This document shows positions 1 through 9,257 of a stretch of 19,453 nt of DNA, piece after piece (position 1 is the stretch's first letter; each line of letters begins with the position of its first letter). The position numbers were made by a program, and so were the translations under genes. The stretch spans positions 1 to 19,453 of the forward strand of contig DASUBV010000201.1 of NCBI GenBank assembly GCA_035763085.1, given 5' to 3'. Origin of the DNA: DASUBV01 sp035763085. Lineage in GTDB: Bacteria > Actinomycetota > Actinomycetes > Streptosporangiales > Streptosporangiaceae. The notes below the pieces were generated by a model, which did not search any database, was not told the origin of the DNA, and worked only from the letters and a program-made list of their open reading frames with translations.

Positions 1-479
1 CCGGGCAGCCGGACGCCCTCGGCTGTGCCGTCCACGCGGTAGAAGATCTTGCCCGGGTGGACCGGCAGGCCGAGTCCCGCGTAGAACGACTGCGCCTGGC
101 TGTTGCCGGTGTCGGTGGTCCACTCCACCCGGCTGCAGCCCAGCCGTGCCGCGGTGTCGAAGACAGCCTGCATGAGCAGCCGGCCGGTGCCCTGGCCGCG
201 GCCGGCGCTGGCCACGAACAGTTCCTTGAGGTACAGCGACCGGGTGAGGCCGATTGCGGGCCAGGCGAAGGTGTAGGCGGCCAGCCCGGCCACGTCCTGG
301 CCATCCCTGGCCACCAGCGCGTACGCGGCCGCCGGGCTGGCGAACAGGGCGTCACTCACCTGCCGGGCGCGCTCGCCGGGCGACCCGGCCGGCTGCGCGC
401 CGTAGAACTCGCTGAGCTCGGCCAGCAGATCCGCGATGCCCGCCGCGTCCGCGGGCTCGGCGGGCGACACGGTGATCAC
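1..479 (-). CDS. GNAT-family N-acetyltransferase (3' end outside window)
   Basis: Reading the minus strand from a GTG at 479 gives about 159 residues beginning MITVSPAEPADAAGI, with no stop before the window edge, so the C-terminus is missing. The fold is GNAT. There is an N-terminal helix region (AGIADLLAELSEFYG), a beta-4 segment (SLYLKELFVASAGRGQGTG) carrying the R-G-Q-G-T-G acetyl-CoA pyrophosphate-binding loop, and a late NSQAQSFYAGLGL segment typical of the GNAT C-terminal strand. The family moves acetyl from acetyl-CoA to an amine; the substrate cannot be told. The start is supported by AAGGAG (489-494) nine bases upstream. An insertion sequence ends about 100 bp upstream of the start, so the native promoter may have been displaced or reshaped. 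The long plus-strand frame across this stretch looks like a shadow. Confidence 0.85.
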   Translation of the reverse strand, partial: MITVSPAEPADAAGIADLLAELSEFYGAQPAGSPGERARQVSDALFASPAAAYALVARDGQDVAGLAAYTFAWPAIGLTRSLYLKELFVASAGRGQGTGRLLMQAVFDTAARLGCSRVEWTTDTGNSQAQSFYAGLGLPVHPGKIFYRVDGTAEGVRLP

Positions 480-584
480 GCGCGGGGACTCCTTGGGGAC
501 CAGACAATGAGGGCGTCCCCGGAGGCTAGCGGAGGTGGCTCGGGACCAGGCCGGCCCGGTCCGCCGGCCGGCGGCTAGCACCCC

Positions 585-609
585 GTATTCCGCACGTGGG
601 TGATTGTCA
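585..609 (+). repeat. Left terminal inverted repeat of the IS
   Basis: Begins GTATTCCGCACGTGGG and runs to about 609. Its first 11 bases match the right end exactly. The transposase stop codon (607-609, minus strand) lies at its inner border. Confidence 0.75.
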
Positions 610-2250
610 GCGGAGTCGCCGTGGGTCGGTGCCGAGGAGGTCGAGGAGTCGCAGCTGGAGGGGCGTGGGCTGGGGGATGATCGGGGGGTCCTGACCTGTG
701 CCGGGGATGATTTTCATGGTGGCGAGGGCCTGGAGGATGAGCCGTCCTGTGGGGATGGCGGGCCGTCCGGCGTACAGGCCCTCGACCGTGGTCTTGCCCT
801 GTTCAGCGAGGGCATGCCTGACCTGGCGTTCTATCAGGCAGAAGATGAGCAGGGCGAGGCAGATGACGGTGACCAGGGCGGCGATGCGCCGGTTGCTCTT
901 GCAGAACAGGGCGGCGACGGCGAGGGGTCCCTTGAACGCGGAGTAGCGGCGCTCGACTGCTTCCTGGCCCTTGTAGAGGAGCAGGACCGCGGCGGCGCCG
1001 GCCTCGCCGGGGTCCAGGTTGGTGAGCAGGGCGTACCAGCCGTCGGTGGCGGCCTCGGCGTCGATGGCCTGCTGGTCGAAGGCCCAGGTGAGGGTGGGCT
1101 TGCCGGTGCCGGGATCGGTGCCCGTCTCTGCCCGCAGGAAGGCGCCGACCCGCCTGCCGGCGGTGATGGCCGCGATCCGGGCGCTGACCTTGGCCTCGTC
1201 CGGGTAGTGCCTCGAGCCGAGGCCGCGTTCGAGTCGCTGCAGGTCCTCGCGGGCCCGGTCCAGCTTCTTGGCACGGGCGGTGACCGCGGCCTGCTCGCGG
1301 GCGGAGGAGTGCACGAATATCCGCCGCAGCGCCAGGACCGGGTCGCTCTTGCGCGGCCCGGCCAGGCTCATGGCGTCCTCGATCACGTGCCAGGTCCCGC
1401 GCCGGCCGGGGGGCTTGCCCTGATCCCGGCGGGCGACGTAATCGACCTGCGCGGCAGCGTCCAGGGTCAGGCCAGCCAGATCGGCGGCAGCCACATACGT
1501 CCTGGAAGCCGGCGCGACGAAGGTCACCCCGTCGCCGTCCATCGCGGCCAGGTTCGCATACGAGACCAGCTTGGAGTCCCCGATGATCAGCAGCCGCCGC
1601 TGGGTCGCCATGCCCTGCAGGGCTTTCATCACCGGGATGACCTGGCTGACCTCCCCCGCGCCGCCGTCGAAGGCCCGGTGGAACACCGGGATGCCGCCGT
1701 CCCCGCTGACCGCGATCCCGGCCTGCACCTGCTTGAGGTCGGGGCGGCGGTCCTTGGGATGACCGAACCCCGGTGCCGCGAACCCCTCCTGGCTCTGCTC
1801 ATAGGCGCCGTGCACCGAGACCGAGGTCATGTCCCAGTGCAGCCGGCTCACGTCGATCCCGAACGCCTGAATCGCGGCCACCCCGGCCGACCCGGCGATC
1901 TGGTCCAGGTGCGGGGCGATCGCGTCCAGCGCCCGCCCGATCCGGTCATCGTTAAGCAGCCCGGGCTCCGCGCCGAGCGCCTCGCCGACCGCCCAGTCCC
2001 GCGCCCACGCCTGGACGTGCACTAACGGCGACGGCGAGGTCAGCCGGTTGGCGACCAGTGCCTCGATCACCTGCCCGTGCGTGAGCTCGGCCAGGTCACG
2101 CACCGGGCACGCGTCATCGATGATGTCGCGGATCCTCAGCCGGGAACAGAAACCGGCCACCACCGGCAGCGCCCCCAGCAGCTTCTCCACCGACAACGAC
2201 CCGAACTGCGCATCTTGTCTCACAGCCCAGCAGGCTGCAGCCCCCGGCAC
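607..2250 (-). CDS. IS1634-family DDE transposase
   Basis: A 547-residue protein, in the usual size range for this family. The N-terminal 120 residues resemble the DUF4277-type domain found in these transposases (VEKLLGALPVVAGFCSRL near 21-38). The catalytic RNase-H-like core follows: first Asp in HWDMTSVSVHG (D140), second Asp in LLIIGDSKLVS (D225), then a long insertion, and the Glu in the Y-R-E-type motif AVERRYSAFKGPL (E433). A hydrophobic stretch at about 455-473 follows the Glu, as in many IS4-superfamily enzymes. It would cut and rejoin the element's ends. GTG at 2250 gives the longest frame; a second in-frame GTG at 2223 (starting RQDAQFGSLSVEKLL) fits the family's usual N-terminus about as well. 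No disruption is seen. Confidence 0.88.
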   Translation of the reverse strand: MPGAAACWAVRQDAQFGSLSVEKLLGALPVVAGFCSRLRIRDIIDDACPVRDLAELTHGQVIEALVANRLTSPSPLVHVQAWARDWAVGEALGAEPGLLNDDRIGRALDAIAPHLDQIAGSAGVAAIQAFGIDVSRLHWDMTSVSVHGAYEQSQEGFAAPGFGHPKDRRPDLKQVQAGIAVSGDGGIPVFHRAFDGGAGEVSQVIPVMKALQGMATQRRLLIIGDSKLVSYANLAAMDGDGVTFVAPASRTYVAAADLAGLTLDAAAQVDYVARRDQGKPPGRRGTWHVIEDAMSLAGPRKSDPVLALRRIFVHSSAREQAAVTARAKKLDRAREDLQRLERGLGSRHYPDEAKVSARIAAITAGRRVGAFLRAETGTDPGTGKPTLTWAFDQQAIDAEAATDGWYALLTNLDPGEAGAAAVLLLYKGQEAVERRYSAFKGPLAVAALFCKSNRRIAALVTVICLALLIFCLIERQVRHALAEQGKTTVEGLYAGRPAIPTGRLILQALATMKIIPGTGQDPPIIPQPTPLQLRLLDLLGTDPRRLR

Positions 2251-2280
2251 CCGCGACCAAGCCGCCGCACCGGAGAACCC

Positions 2281-2305
2281 CTAAAAATCCCCATGTGCGG
2301 AATAC
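2281..2305 (-). repeat. Right terminal inverted repeat of the IS
   Basis: On the minus strand from 2305 it reads GTATTCCGCACATGGGG, then an AT-rich ATTTTTAG. The first 11 bases are identical to the left end, followed by scattered mismatches and one single-base gap. It lies upstream of the transposase start, where the element's own promoter is expected. Confidence 0.75.
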
Positions 2306-2370
2306 CCGGCTAGCGGTCGGGCCGGCCCGCCTCTTGCTGTTATCAGCGAGGGCGGCCCCGGCGGCGCCCG

Positions 2371-2396
2371 GCGGCGGGCACGCGAGGGCCCGCCGC
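2371..2396 (-). terminator. Hairpin at the stop codon of the FAD oxidoreductase gene
   Basis: GCGGCGGGC (2371-2379) pairs perfectly with GCCCGCCGC (2388-2396) across an 8-base loop. On the minus strand the stem starts at the last base of the reductase stop codon. There is no U-tract, which is common for actinobacterial hairpin terminators. Function is inferred from position and structure only. Confidence 0.5.
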
Positions 2397-3649
2397 TAGA
2401 TCAGGTCGGCCAGCGGCACGTCCGGATCCGACAGGCGCGCCGGGTCCGCCGGCGCGCCGGACCGGATGAGGTCCTGGATGGCGTCGTTGACGTCCCACAC
2501 GTTGACGTTCATGCCGGCCACCACCGCGCCGGATTTCAGCCAGAACGCAACGAATTCCCGTGACTGCGGCTCCCCCCGGTACACCAGCTGGTCGTAGCTG
2601 CCCGGCTCCGGGACCCCGGCGGCTTCCATGCCGAGGTCGTACTGGTCGCTGTAGAAGTACGGGACGCGGTCGTAGCTCACCGGCTGGCCGAGCATCGCGC
2701 GGGCCGCCGCCGGGCCGCTGTTGAGCGCGTTAGCCCAGTGCTCGACCCGGATCCGCCGGCCCAGCAGCGGGTTGAACGCGTTGGCCACGTCGCCGGCCGC
2801 GAAGATGTCCGGGTCCGAGGTACGCAGCGACTCATCGGTCAGCACGCCGTTGTCGGTCTCCAGGCCGGCGTCGGCGGCCAGGCCGGCGTTCGGCGCCGCG
2901 CCGATCCCGGCGACCACGATGTCGGCGTCCAGCGTGGCACCGCCGGAGGTCAGCACCTGGCGCACCGAGCCCGCCGCCTGACCCGCGGCGCTGGAGCCGG
3001 CGCCGTCACCGCGCAGCTCGCTGACGGTCTCGCCGAACCGGAACTGCACGCCGTGGTCGCGGTGCAGCTGCGCGAAGACCTCGCCGACCTCCGGGCCTAC
3101 CGCCCGCCGCAGGGCCGTGGCCTCGGGCTCCACGACGGTCACCGGGCAGCCGGCCTGCCGGGCCGCGGCCGCCACCTCCAGGCCGATCCAGCCGGCCCCG
3201 GCGATCACCACCTGGCCGCCCCGGCGCAGCGCTGCCAGCAGCGCCTCGCTGTCGGCCAGGGTGCGCAGGTACAGCAGCCCGGCCAGGTCGGCACCGGGCA
3301 CCGGCAGCCGGCGCGGCGACGCGCCGGTGGCCAGCAGCAGCCGGGTGTAGCCGACGGCCGAGCCGTCCTCCAGCCGGACCTGCCGGGCGCTGCGGTCGAT
3401 CGAGGTGATCCGGCTGCCCAGCCGCAGGTCCACGTCGTGCTCGGCGTACCAGCCCGGCTCGTGCACGAATGCCTTGTTCCGGTCGGCCTTGCCCAGCAGC
3501 AGGTCCTTAGACAGCGGCGGCCGCTCGTAGGGCCGCTCGGACTCCGCGCCGATGAGCACGACCGTGCCGTCGAAGCCCTCGGCGCGCAGCGTCTCGGCGG
3601 CCTTGGCGCCGGCCAGGCTGGCCCCGACGATCACGTAGGCGTCTGTCAT
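2396..3649 (-). CDS. FAD-dependent NAD(P)H:ferredoxin reductase-like oxidoreductase
   Basis: A 417-residue protein of the ferredoxin/rubredoxin reductase family that passes electrons from NAD(P)H through FAD to a small iron-sulfur protein, for example for a cytochrome P450 or dioxygenase. Seen in sequence: an N-terminal FAD dinucleotide fold (IVGASLAGAKAAETLR, 7-22), the family signature RPYERPPLSKDLL (39-51), an ATGASPRR segment (107-114), a second Rossmann motif for NAD(P) (IAGAGWIGLEVAAAA, 149-163), and the FAD-contacting DIFAAGDVAN (281-290). The last 90 or so residues match the reductase C-terminal domain. ATG at 3649 is preceded by AGGAGG (3654-3659) only 4 bases away. No ferredoxin or P450 gene lies in the window, so the partner is unknown. 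It is separated from dgt by a hairpin-rich gap and probably makes its own transcript. Confidence 0.88.
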   Translation of the reverse strand: MTDAYVIVGASLAGAKAAETLRAEGFDGTVVLIGAESERPYERPPLSKDLLLGKADRNKAFVHEPGWYAEHDVDLRLGSRITSIDRSARQVRLEDGSAVGYTRLLLATGASPRRLPVPGADLAGLLYLRTLADSEALLAALRRGGQVVIAGAGWIGLEVAAAARQAGCPVTVVEPEATALRRAVGPEVGEVFAQLHRDHGVQFRFGETVSELRGDGAGSSAAGQAAGSVRQVLTSGGATLDADIVVAGIGAAPNAGLAADAGLETDNGVLTDESLRTSDPDIFAAGDVANAFNPLLGRRIRVEHWANALNSGPAAARAMLGQPVSYDRVPYFYSDQYDLGMEAAGVPEPGSYDQLVYRGEPQSREFVAFWLKSGAVVAGMNVNVWDVNDAIQDLIRSGAPADPARLSDPDVPLADLI

Positions 3650-3665
3650 CGGGCCTCCTCTTCGG

Positions 3666-3742
3666 GGTCCGGGGCTGTCCCCCGGACCGGGGTTTCCGGG
3701 GGTTACCCCCGGCCAGTACTGGCCCCTGGGCTAGTACAGCCC
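3666..3742. terminator. Cluster of four hairpins/palindromes between dgt and the reductase gene
   Basis: Four back-to-back symmetric elements fill the gap. They are GGTCCGGGG/CCCCGGACC (3666-3674 and 3680-3688, 5-base loop), CCGGGGG/CCCCCGG (3696-3702 and 3706-3712, 3-base loop), the 14-bp palindrome GGCCAGTACTGGCC (3711-3724), and GGGCT/AGCCC (3728-3732 and 3738-3742, 5-base loop). On the minus strand they follow the dgt stop and precede the reductase ribosome site. Termination or attenuation of dgt transcripts is the simplest reading, but the number of elements is more than a terminator needs. Confidence 0.5.
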
Positions 3743-3746
3743 AACG

Positions 3747-4978
3747 CTACCGGGACTGGCCGCACAGCCGCTGGTGCCATGAGACAGCGGAAGTGTCGGT
3801 GAGCGAGGCGATCTGGTCGATGACCACCCGCCGCCGGGCCGCGTCGTCCGCGGCGGCCCCGAACGCCGTGGCCAGCATCGGGTCCAGCGTGCCCGGCGCA
3901 CCGGCCAGCACGGCGTCCGTCAGCTCGCAGATCAGCTCCCGCTCGGCGGCCTGGGCGGCGGCTGCGCCGGGGCGGCTCATCACGTAGTGCGCCGTCATGC
4001 CCTTGAGCAGCGCGCACTCCAGCCGCTGGCGGCGCGGCACGACCAGGTCCGCCGCATACCGGGTCAGCGGCGGCGTGCCGGGCGGCCGGGTGGCCTGCTC
4101 GGCCGCCCCGCAGAAGCGGCCGATCAGCTCGCTGGTCAGGTTCTTGACGGCCGCGGCCGCGGCGGCGCCGCCGTCGAACACCCGCGGCCAGAAGTCGAGC
4201 TCCAGCAGGTCCGCGAGCACCTCCCCCAGCCCGGCGGCGCTGACCGAGCCGGGCGCGCAGTACTCGGCCAGGGCGAGCCGGGTCACCTGCTCGCGCTCGG
4301 CCGGGTCGCGCAGCTGGCCGAGCCGGATCAGGCCCGCGTGCAGGCCGTCTTCCAGGTCGTGCACCGAGTAGGCGACATCGTCGGCCCAGTCCATGACCTG
4401 GGCCTCGAAGCAGGGCCGTCCGGGCGGCGCGCCGTCGCGGATCCAGGCGAAGGTCCCCGCGTCGTCGGCGTAGGCGCCGTACTTGCCGGGCGCGCCGTCG
4501 GCCGGGGCGAGCCAGGGGTACTTCAGGGTGGCGTCCAGCGTGGCGCGGGTCAGGTTGAGGCCGGCGCCGGGGGCCTTAGCCTCCAGCCGGGTGAGCAGCC
4601 GCAGGCTCTGCGCGTTGCCCTCGAATCCGCCGCAGTCCGCGGCCAGCCGGGCCAGCGCGGCCTCGCCGTTATGGCCGAACGGCGGGTGCCCGAGGTCGTG
4701 CGCGAGGCAGGCGGCGTCGACGAGGTCGGGGTCACAGCCCAGCGCCCCGCCGAGCTCGCGGCCGATCTGGGCGCACTCCAGGGAGTGGGTGAGCCGGGTC
4801 CGCGGGAAGTCCCCGGACCCGACGGCGACGACCTGGGTCTTGGCTGCCAGGCGCCGCAGCGCGGCGCTGTGCAGCACCCGGGCGCGGTCCCTGGTGAAGG
4901 GACCGCGCCCGGAGCTGCCGGCGTGCTTGGACGGCTCGGCTGCCCGCCGGGCCGTGGCCAGGCCGTCGTAGCCGGGGA

Positions 4979-4982
<4 letters not shown>
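3747..4982 (-). CDS. dgt: Deoxyguanosinetriphosphate triphosphohydrolase-like protein (HD domain)
   Basis: A 411-residue HD-domain enzyme of the dGTPase family, which hydrolyses dNTPs (classically dGTP) to deoxynucleoside and triphosphate and so controls nucleotide pools. Metal-binding residues are visible: H66 in THSLECAQIGREL, the HD pair H95-D96 in CLAHDLGHPPFGHNGE, and the later Asp in DWADDVAYSVHDLEDG (198-213). The RVLHSAALRRLAAKTQV block (35-51) is characteristic of bacterial members. The GTG start (4982) overlaps the ppdK stop as GTGA, so translation is probably coupled to ppdK. I see no separate promoter. The true substrate preference cannot be judged from sequence. A perfect 15-bp inverted repeat lies in codons 24-35. 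Confidence 0.92.
4878..4912 (-). repeat. Perfect 15-bp inverted repeat with 5-base loop inside dgt
   Basis: CCGGGCGCGGTCCCT (4878-4892) and its exact complement AGGGACCGCGCCCGG (4898-4912) flank the loop GGTGA. In the dgt mRNA this forms a very stable stem-loop starting about 70 bases after the start codon. It encodes part of the RGPFTRDRARV stretch, so the protein sequence partly constrains it, but perfect 15-bp pairing goes beyond that need. Confidence 0.8.
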
Positions 4983-7666
<2,684 letters not shown>

Positions 7667-8064
7667 TGCACGCACTCCTCGGGATGCCGCCCCGCCGGCC
7701 TGACATCCGGCGGAAGACGACGGTGGTAGACGGCTCAGTGAAATTTGCGGCCTCACGGCCCCTCTGTGTGGACTCTACCGAGCATCTGCCGTGCTCGTGG
7801 CCACCGACAGCCAGATCCGGCGGCCCCGCCCGTCCGCCCGGCCCGAGACGGCCGGAATGGCCAGGACTGGCTCAGCCGGCGGCCGCCGCCGGGGTGCCTG
7901 ACTGCCGGCGGCACGCTGATCGCCGGGGACCCGTCCCGCCGCGCCCAGATCGCCGTGCTGCGCGGTGCTGTCCTCAGTCCGCTCCCCGCAGCGGCCGCGG
8001 CGCAGTTCGATGGGCCGCCTGGTTGCCGGACCGGACAAGGCGGCGGTCGGGGACAATAGCAGAC
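7667..8064. other. Divergent intergenic region, ppdK / oxidoreductase
   Basis: About 400 bp separate two divergent genes and should hold promoters for both. On the minus strand, TAGAGT (7777-7772) fits an actinobacterial -10 and would give a ppdK leader of about 100 bases, but no convincing -35 is present. On the plus side, GACAAT lies just before the oxidoreductase start. Short open frames here lack family-like sequence, so I call no gene. Confidence 0.5.
8052..8057 (+). promoter_or_regulatory. -10-like box, possible leaderless start for the oxidoreductase
   Basis: GACAAT lies 7 bases before the GTG at 8065, the spacing at which transcription would begin at the start codon. No strong Shine-Dalgarno is present; the best is a G-run about 11 bases away. 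The -12 T of the TANNNT consensus is missing, and no clear -35 is seen. Confidence 0.35.
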
Positions 8065-8952
8065 GTGAACTCAACGGAGGGCCCGCTGGTCATCGGGCTG
8101 CTGCACCCTGGCGAGATGGGCGCGGCCATCGGCCGGTGCCTGACCGAGCGCGGGCATCAGGTGCTGTGGGCCGCGCAGGGCCGCGGGCCGGCAACGGCGG
8201 CCCGGGCCCAGGCGGCCGGGCTCACCAGCGCGGGCAGCATCGCCGAGGTGGCCCGCCGGGCCGCGGTCATCCTCTCGGTCTGCCCGCCGCATGCCGCGCT
8301 GGACGTGGCGTGGGCGGTGCACGGCTTCGGCGGCCGCTACGTGGACGCCAACGCCATCGCGCCCGGCACGGCACGGGAGATCGCCCGGCTGATCACCGAC
8401 AGCGGCGGCCAGTACGTCGACGGCGGCATCGTCGGCCCGCCGCCGGCCCGGCCGGGCACCACCCGCCTGTACCTGTCCGGCGCGGGCGCCGGGCAGGTCG
8501 CGCGGATCTTTGCCGGGACGGTGCTGGAGACCCGCGAGATCGCCGGCGGCGCCACGGCCGCCTCGGCGGTCAAGATGGCCTACGCCGGGTGGACCAAGGG
8601 CACCGCCGCGCTGCTGCTGGCTATCCGCGCGCTGGCCCGCGAGCAGGGCGTCGAGGACGTGCTGCTGGCCGAGTGGGGACTGTCCCAGCCGGGCCTGGCC
8701 GAGCGCTCGCGCGGGGCGGCCGGCTCGGCGGTGACCAAGGGCTGGCGCTGGGTCGGTGAGATGGAGGAGATCGCCGCCTCGATGAGCGCGGCCGGCCTGC
8801 CCGACGGCTTCCACCAGGCGGCGGCCGAGATCTTCCGCCGCTCGCCCCGGGCCGGCGAGGCGGAGGCTGGCGGGGGAACTGACGAGGCCGGGGCCGACCA
8901 GGCGCTGGAGCGCGTCCTGGGCGAGCTGACCGGCGACAGCGCGGCCCTGTAA
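8065..8952 (+). CDS. NAD(P)-dependent oxidoreductase, 6-phosphogluconate dehydrogenase-like (DUF1932 type)
   Basis: A 295-residue protein of the beta-hydroxyacid dehydrogenase superfamily. It has an N-terminal Rossmann fold (VIGLLHPGEMGAAIGRCL, 9-26, the GLGxMG-type loop), an SVCPPHAALDVA segment after beta-4, and a VDANAIAPGTARE segment corresponding to the substrate-binding DAPVSG-like region of the family. The helical second half has a conserved Lys in ASAVKMAYAGWTKGTAALL. This C-terminal half resembles DUF1932, which is often attached to this fold. The substrate is unknown; it would oxidise a hydroxyacid or reduce an imine or ketone with NAD(P)H. GTG at 8065 is chosen because family similarity begins just after it, although the frame stays open upstream. 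The last 35 residues are acidic and Gly-rich (EAEAGGGTDEAGADQ) and poorly conserved-looking. It appears to be a single-gene transcript. Confidence 0.85.
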   Translation: MNSTEGPLVIGLLHPGEMGAAIGRCLTERGHQVLWAAQGRGPATAARAQAAGLTSAGSIAEVARRAAVILSVCPPHAALDVAWAVHGFGGRYVDANAIAPGTAREIARLITDSGGQYVDGGIVGPPPARPGTTRLYLSGAGAGQVARIFAGTVLETREIAGGATAASAVKMAYAGWTKGTAALLLAIRALAREQGVEDVLLAEWGLSQPGLAERSRGAAGSAVTKGWRWVGEMEEIAASMSAAGLPDGFHQAAAEIFRRSPRAGEAEAGGGTDEAGADQALERVLGELTGDSAAL

Positions 8953-8953
8953 A

Positions 8954-9096
8954 TACCGGCGCCGCGTGCCGCCCCGCGTACGGGCACCGCGTGCCACCGG
9001 GTACCGGCACCGCTTACCGCCCCCGCGTGCCGGCACCGCTAACTGCCCACGCGCGGCGGCGCGTGCCGCTCCGCTTACCGGCACCGCCATGCCGCC
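8954..9096 (+). repeat. Degenerate tandem repeat of about 25 bp after the oxidoreductase gene
   Basis: Units starting at 8954, 8979, 9002, 9028 and 9076 share the core TACCGGCACCGC (variants TACCGGCGCCGC, TACGGGCACCGC, TGCCGGCACCGC) followed by a GC-rich arm such as GTGCCGCCCCGCG. Spacings are 25, 23, 26 and then longer, so the array is partly decayed. It begins two bases after the stop codon and carries no credible gene. Confidence 0.7.
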
Positions 9097-9257
9097 CGCC
9101 GCGCCGCCCGGCGGCACCCAGGCCGGCCGGCCAGAGAGTTTCGTCGCTGCCTGCGACCTAGAGTGACGCCGCGATACAGTGGCAAACGGCATTCTGTCCT
9201 GACTAATCAGGTCACTCATCGGCTCATGCGAATTGTCAACGGGTCTCGGAGGCAGTC
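9097..9257 (+). promoter_or_regulatory. Upstream region of the exported protein gene
   Basis: A lower-GC stretch (about 9160-9240) precedes the gene. It contains TACAGT (9175-9180), a possible -10 box, and a small inverted repeat CCTGA-CTAA-TCAGG (9198-9211) that could be an operator or a leader hairpin. No clear -35 is seen. No gene is visible. Confidence 0.3.

Larger units (their letters stand above)
580..2307 (-). mobile_element. Complete IS1634-family insertion sequence
   Basis: An approximately 1.73-kb element holds a single intact transposase gene between matching inverted ends. The left end reads GTATTCCGCACGTGGG (585-600). The right end, read on the minus strand from 2305, is GTATTCCGCACATGGGG. 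The similarity continues with mismatches and a one-base gap for about 25 bases. GGCTAGC occurs immediately outside both ends (573-579 and 2308-2314) and may be the target duplication. Boundaries are uncertain by a few bases because the outermost 3-5 bases do not match and GCTAGC is itself palindromic. Size and single long DDE gene fit the IS1634 family. It lies between two genes rather than inside one, and no frameshift is visible, so it may still be active. Confidence 0.82.

Noticed and set aside
604..2025. 473-residue plus-strand open frame across the IS
   Set aside because: Antisense to the transposase, which has clear DDE motifs. The translation is Gly/Asp/Leu-rich with no known domain.
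7745..8074. Two short open frames in the ppdK/oxidoreductase gap (plus 7745-8059; minus 7775-8074)
   Set aside because: No ribosome site, Arg/Pro-rich translations without domain character, and each overlaps the probable promoter region.
8071..9219. 382-residue minus-strand open frame
   Set aside because: Antisense to the oxidoreductase and extends into the tandem repeat. Low-complexity translation.
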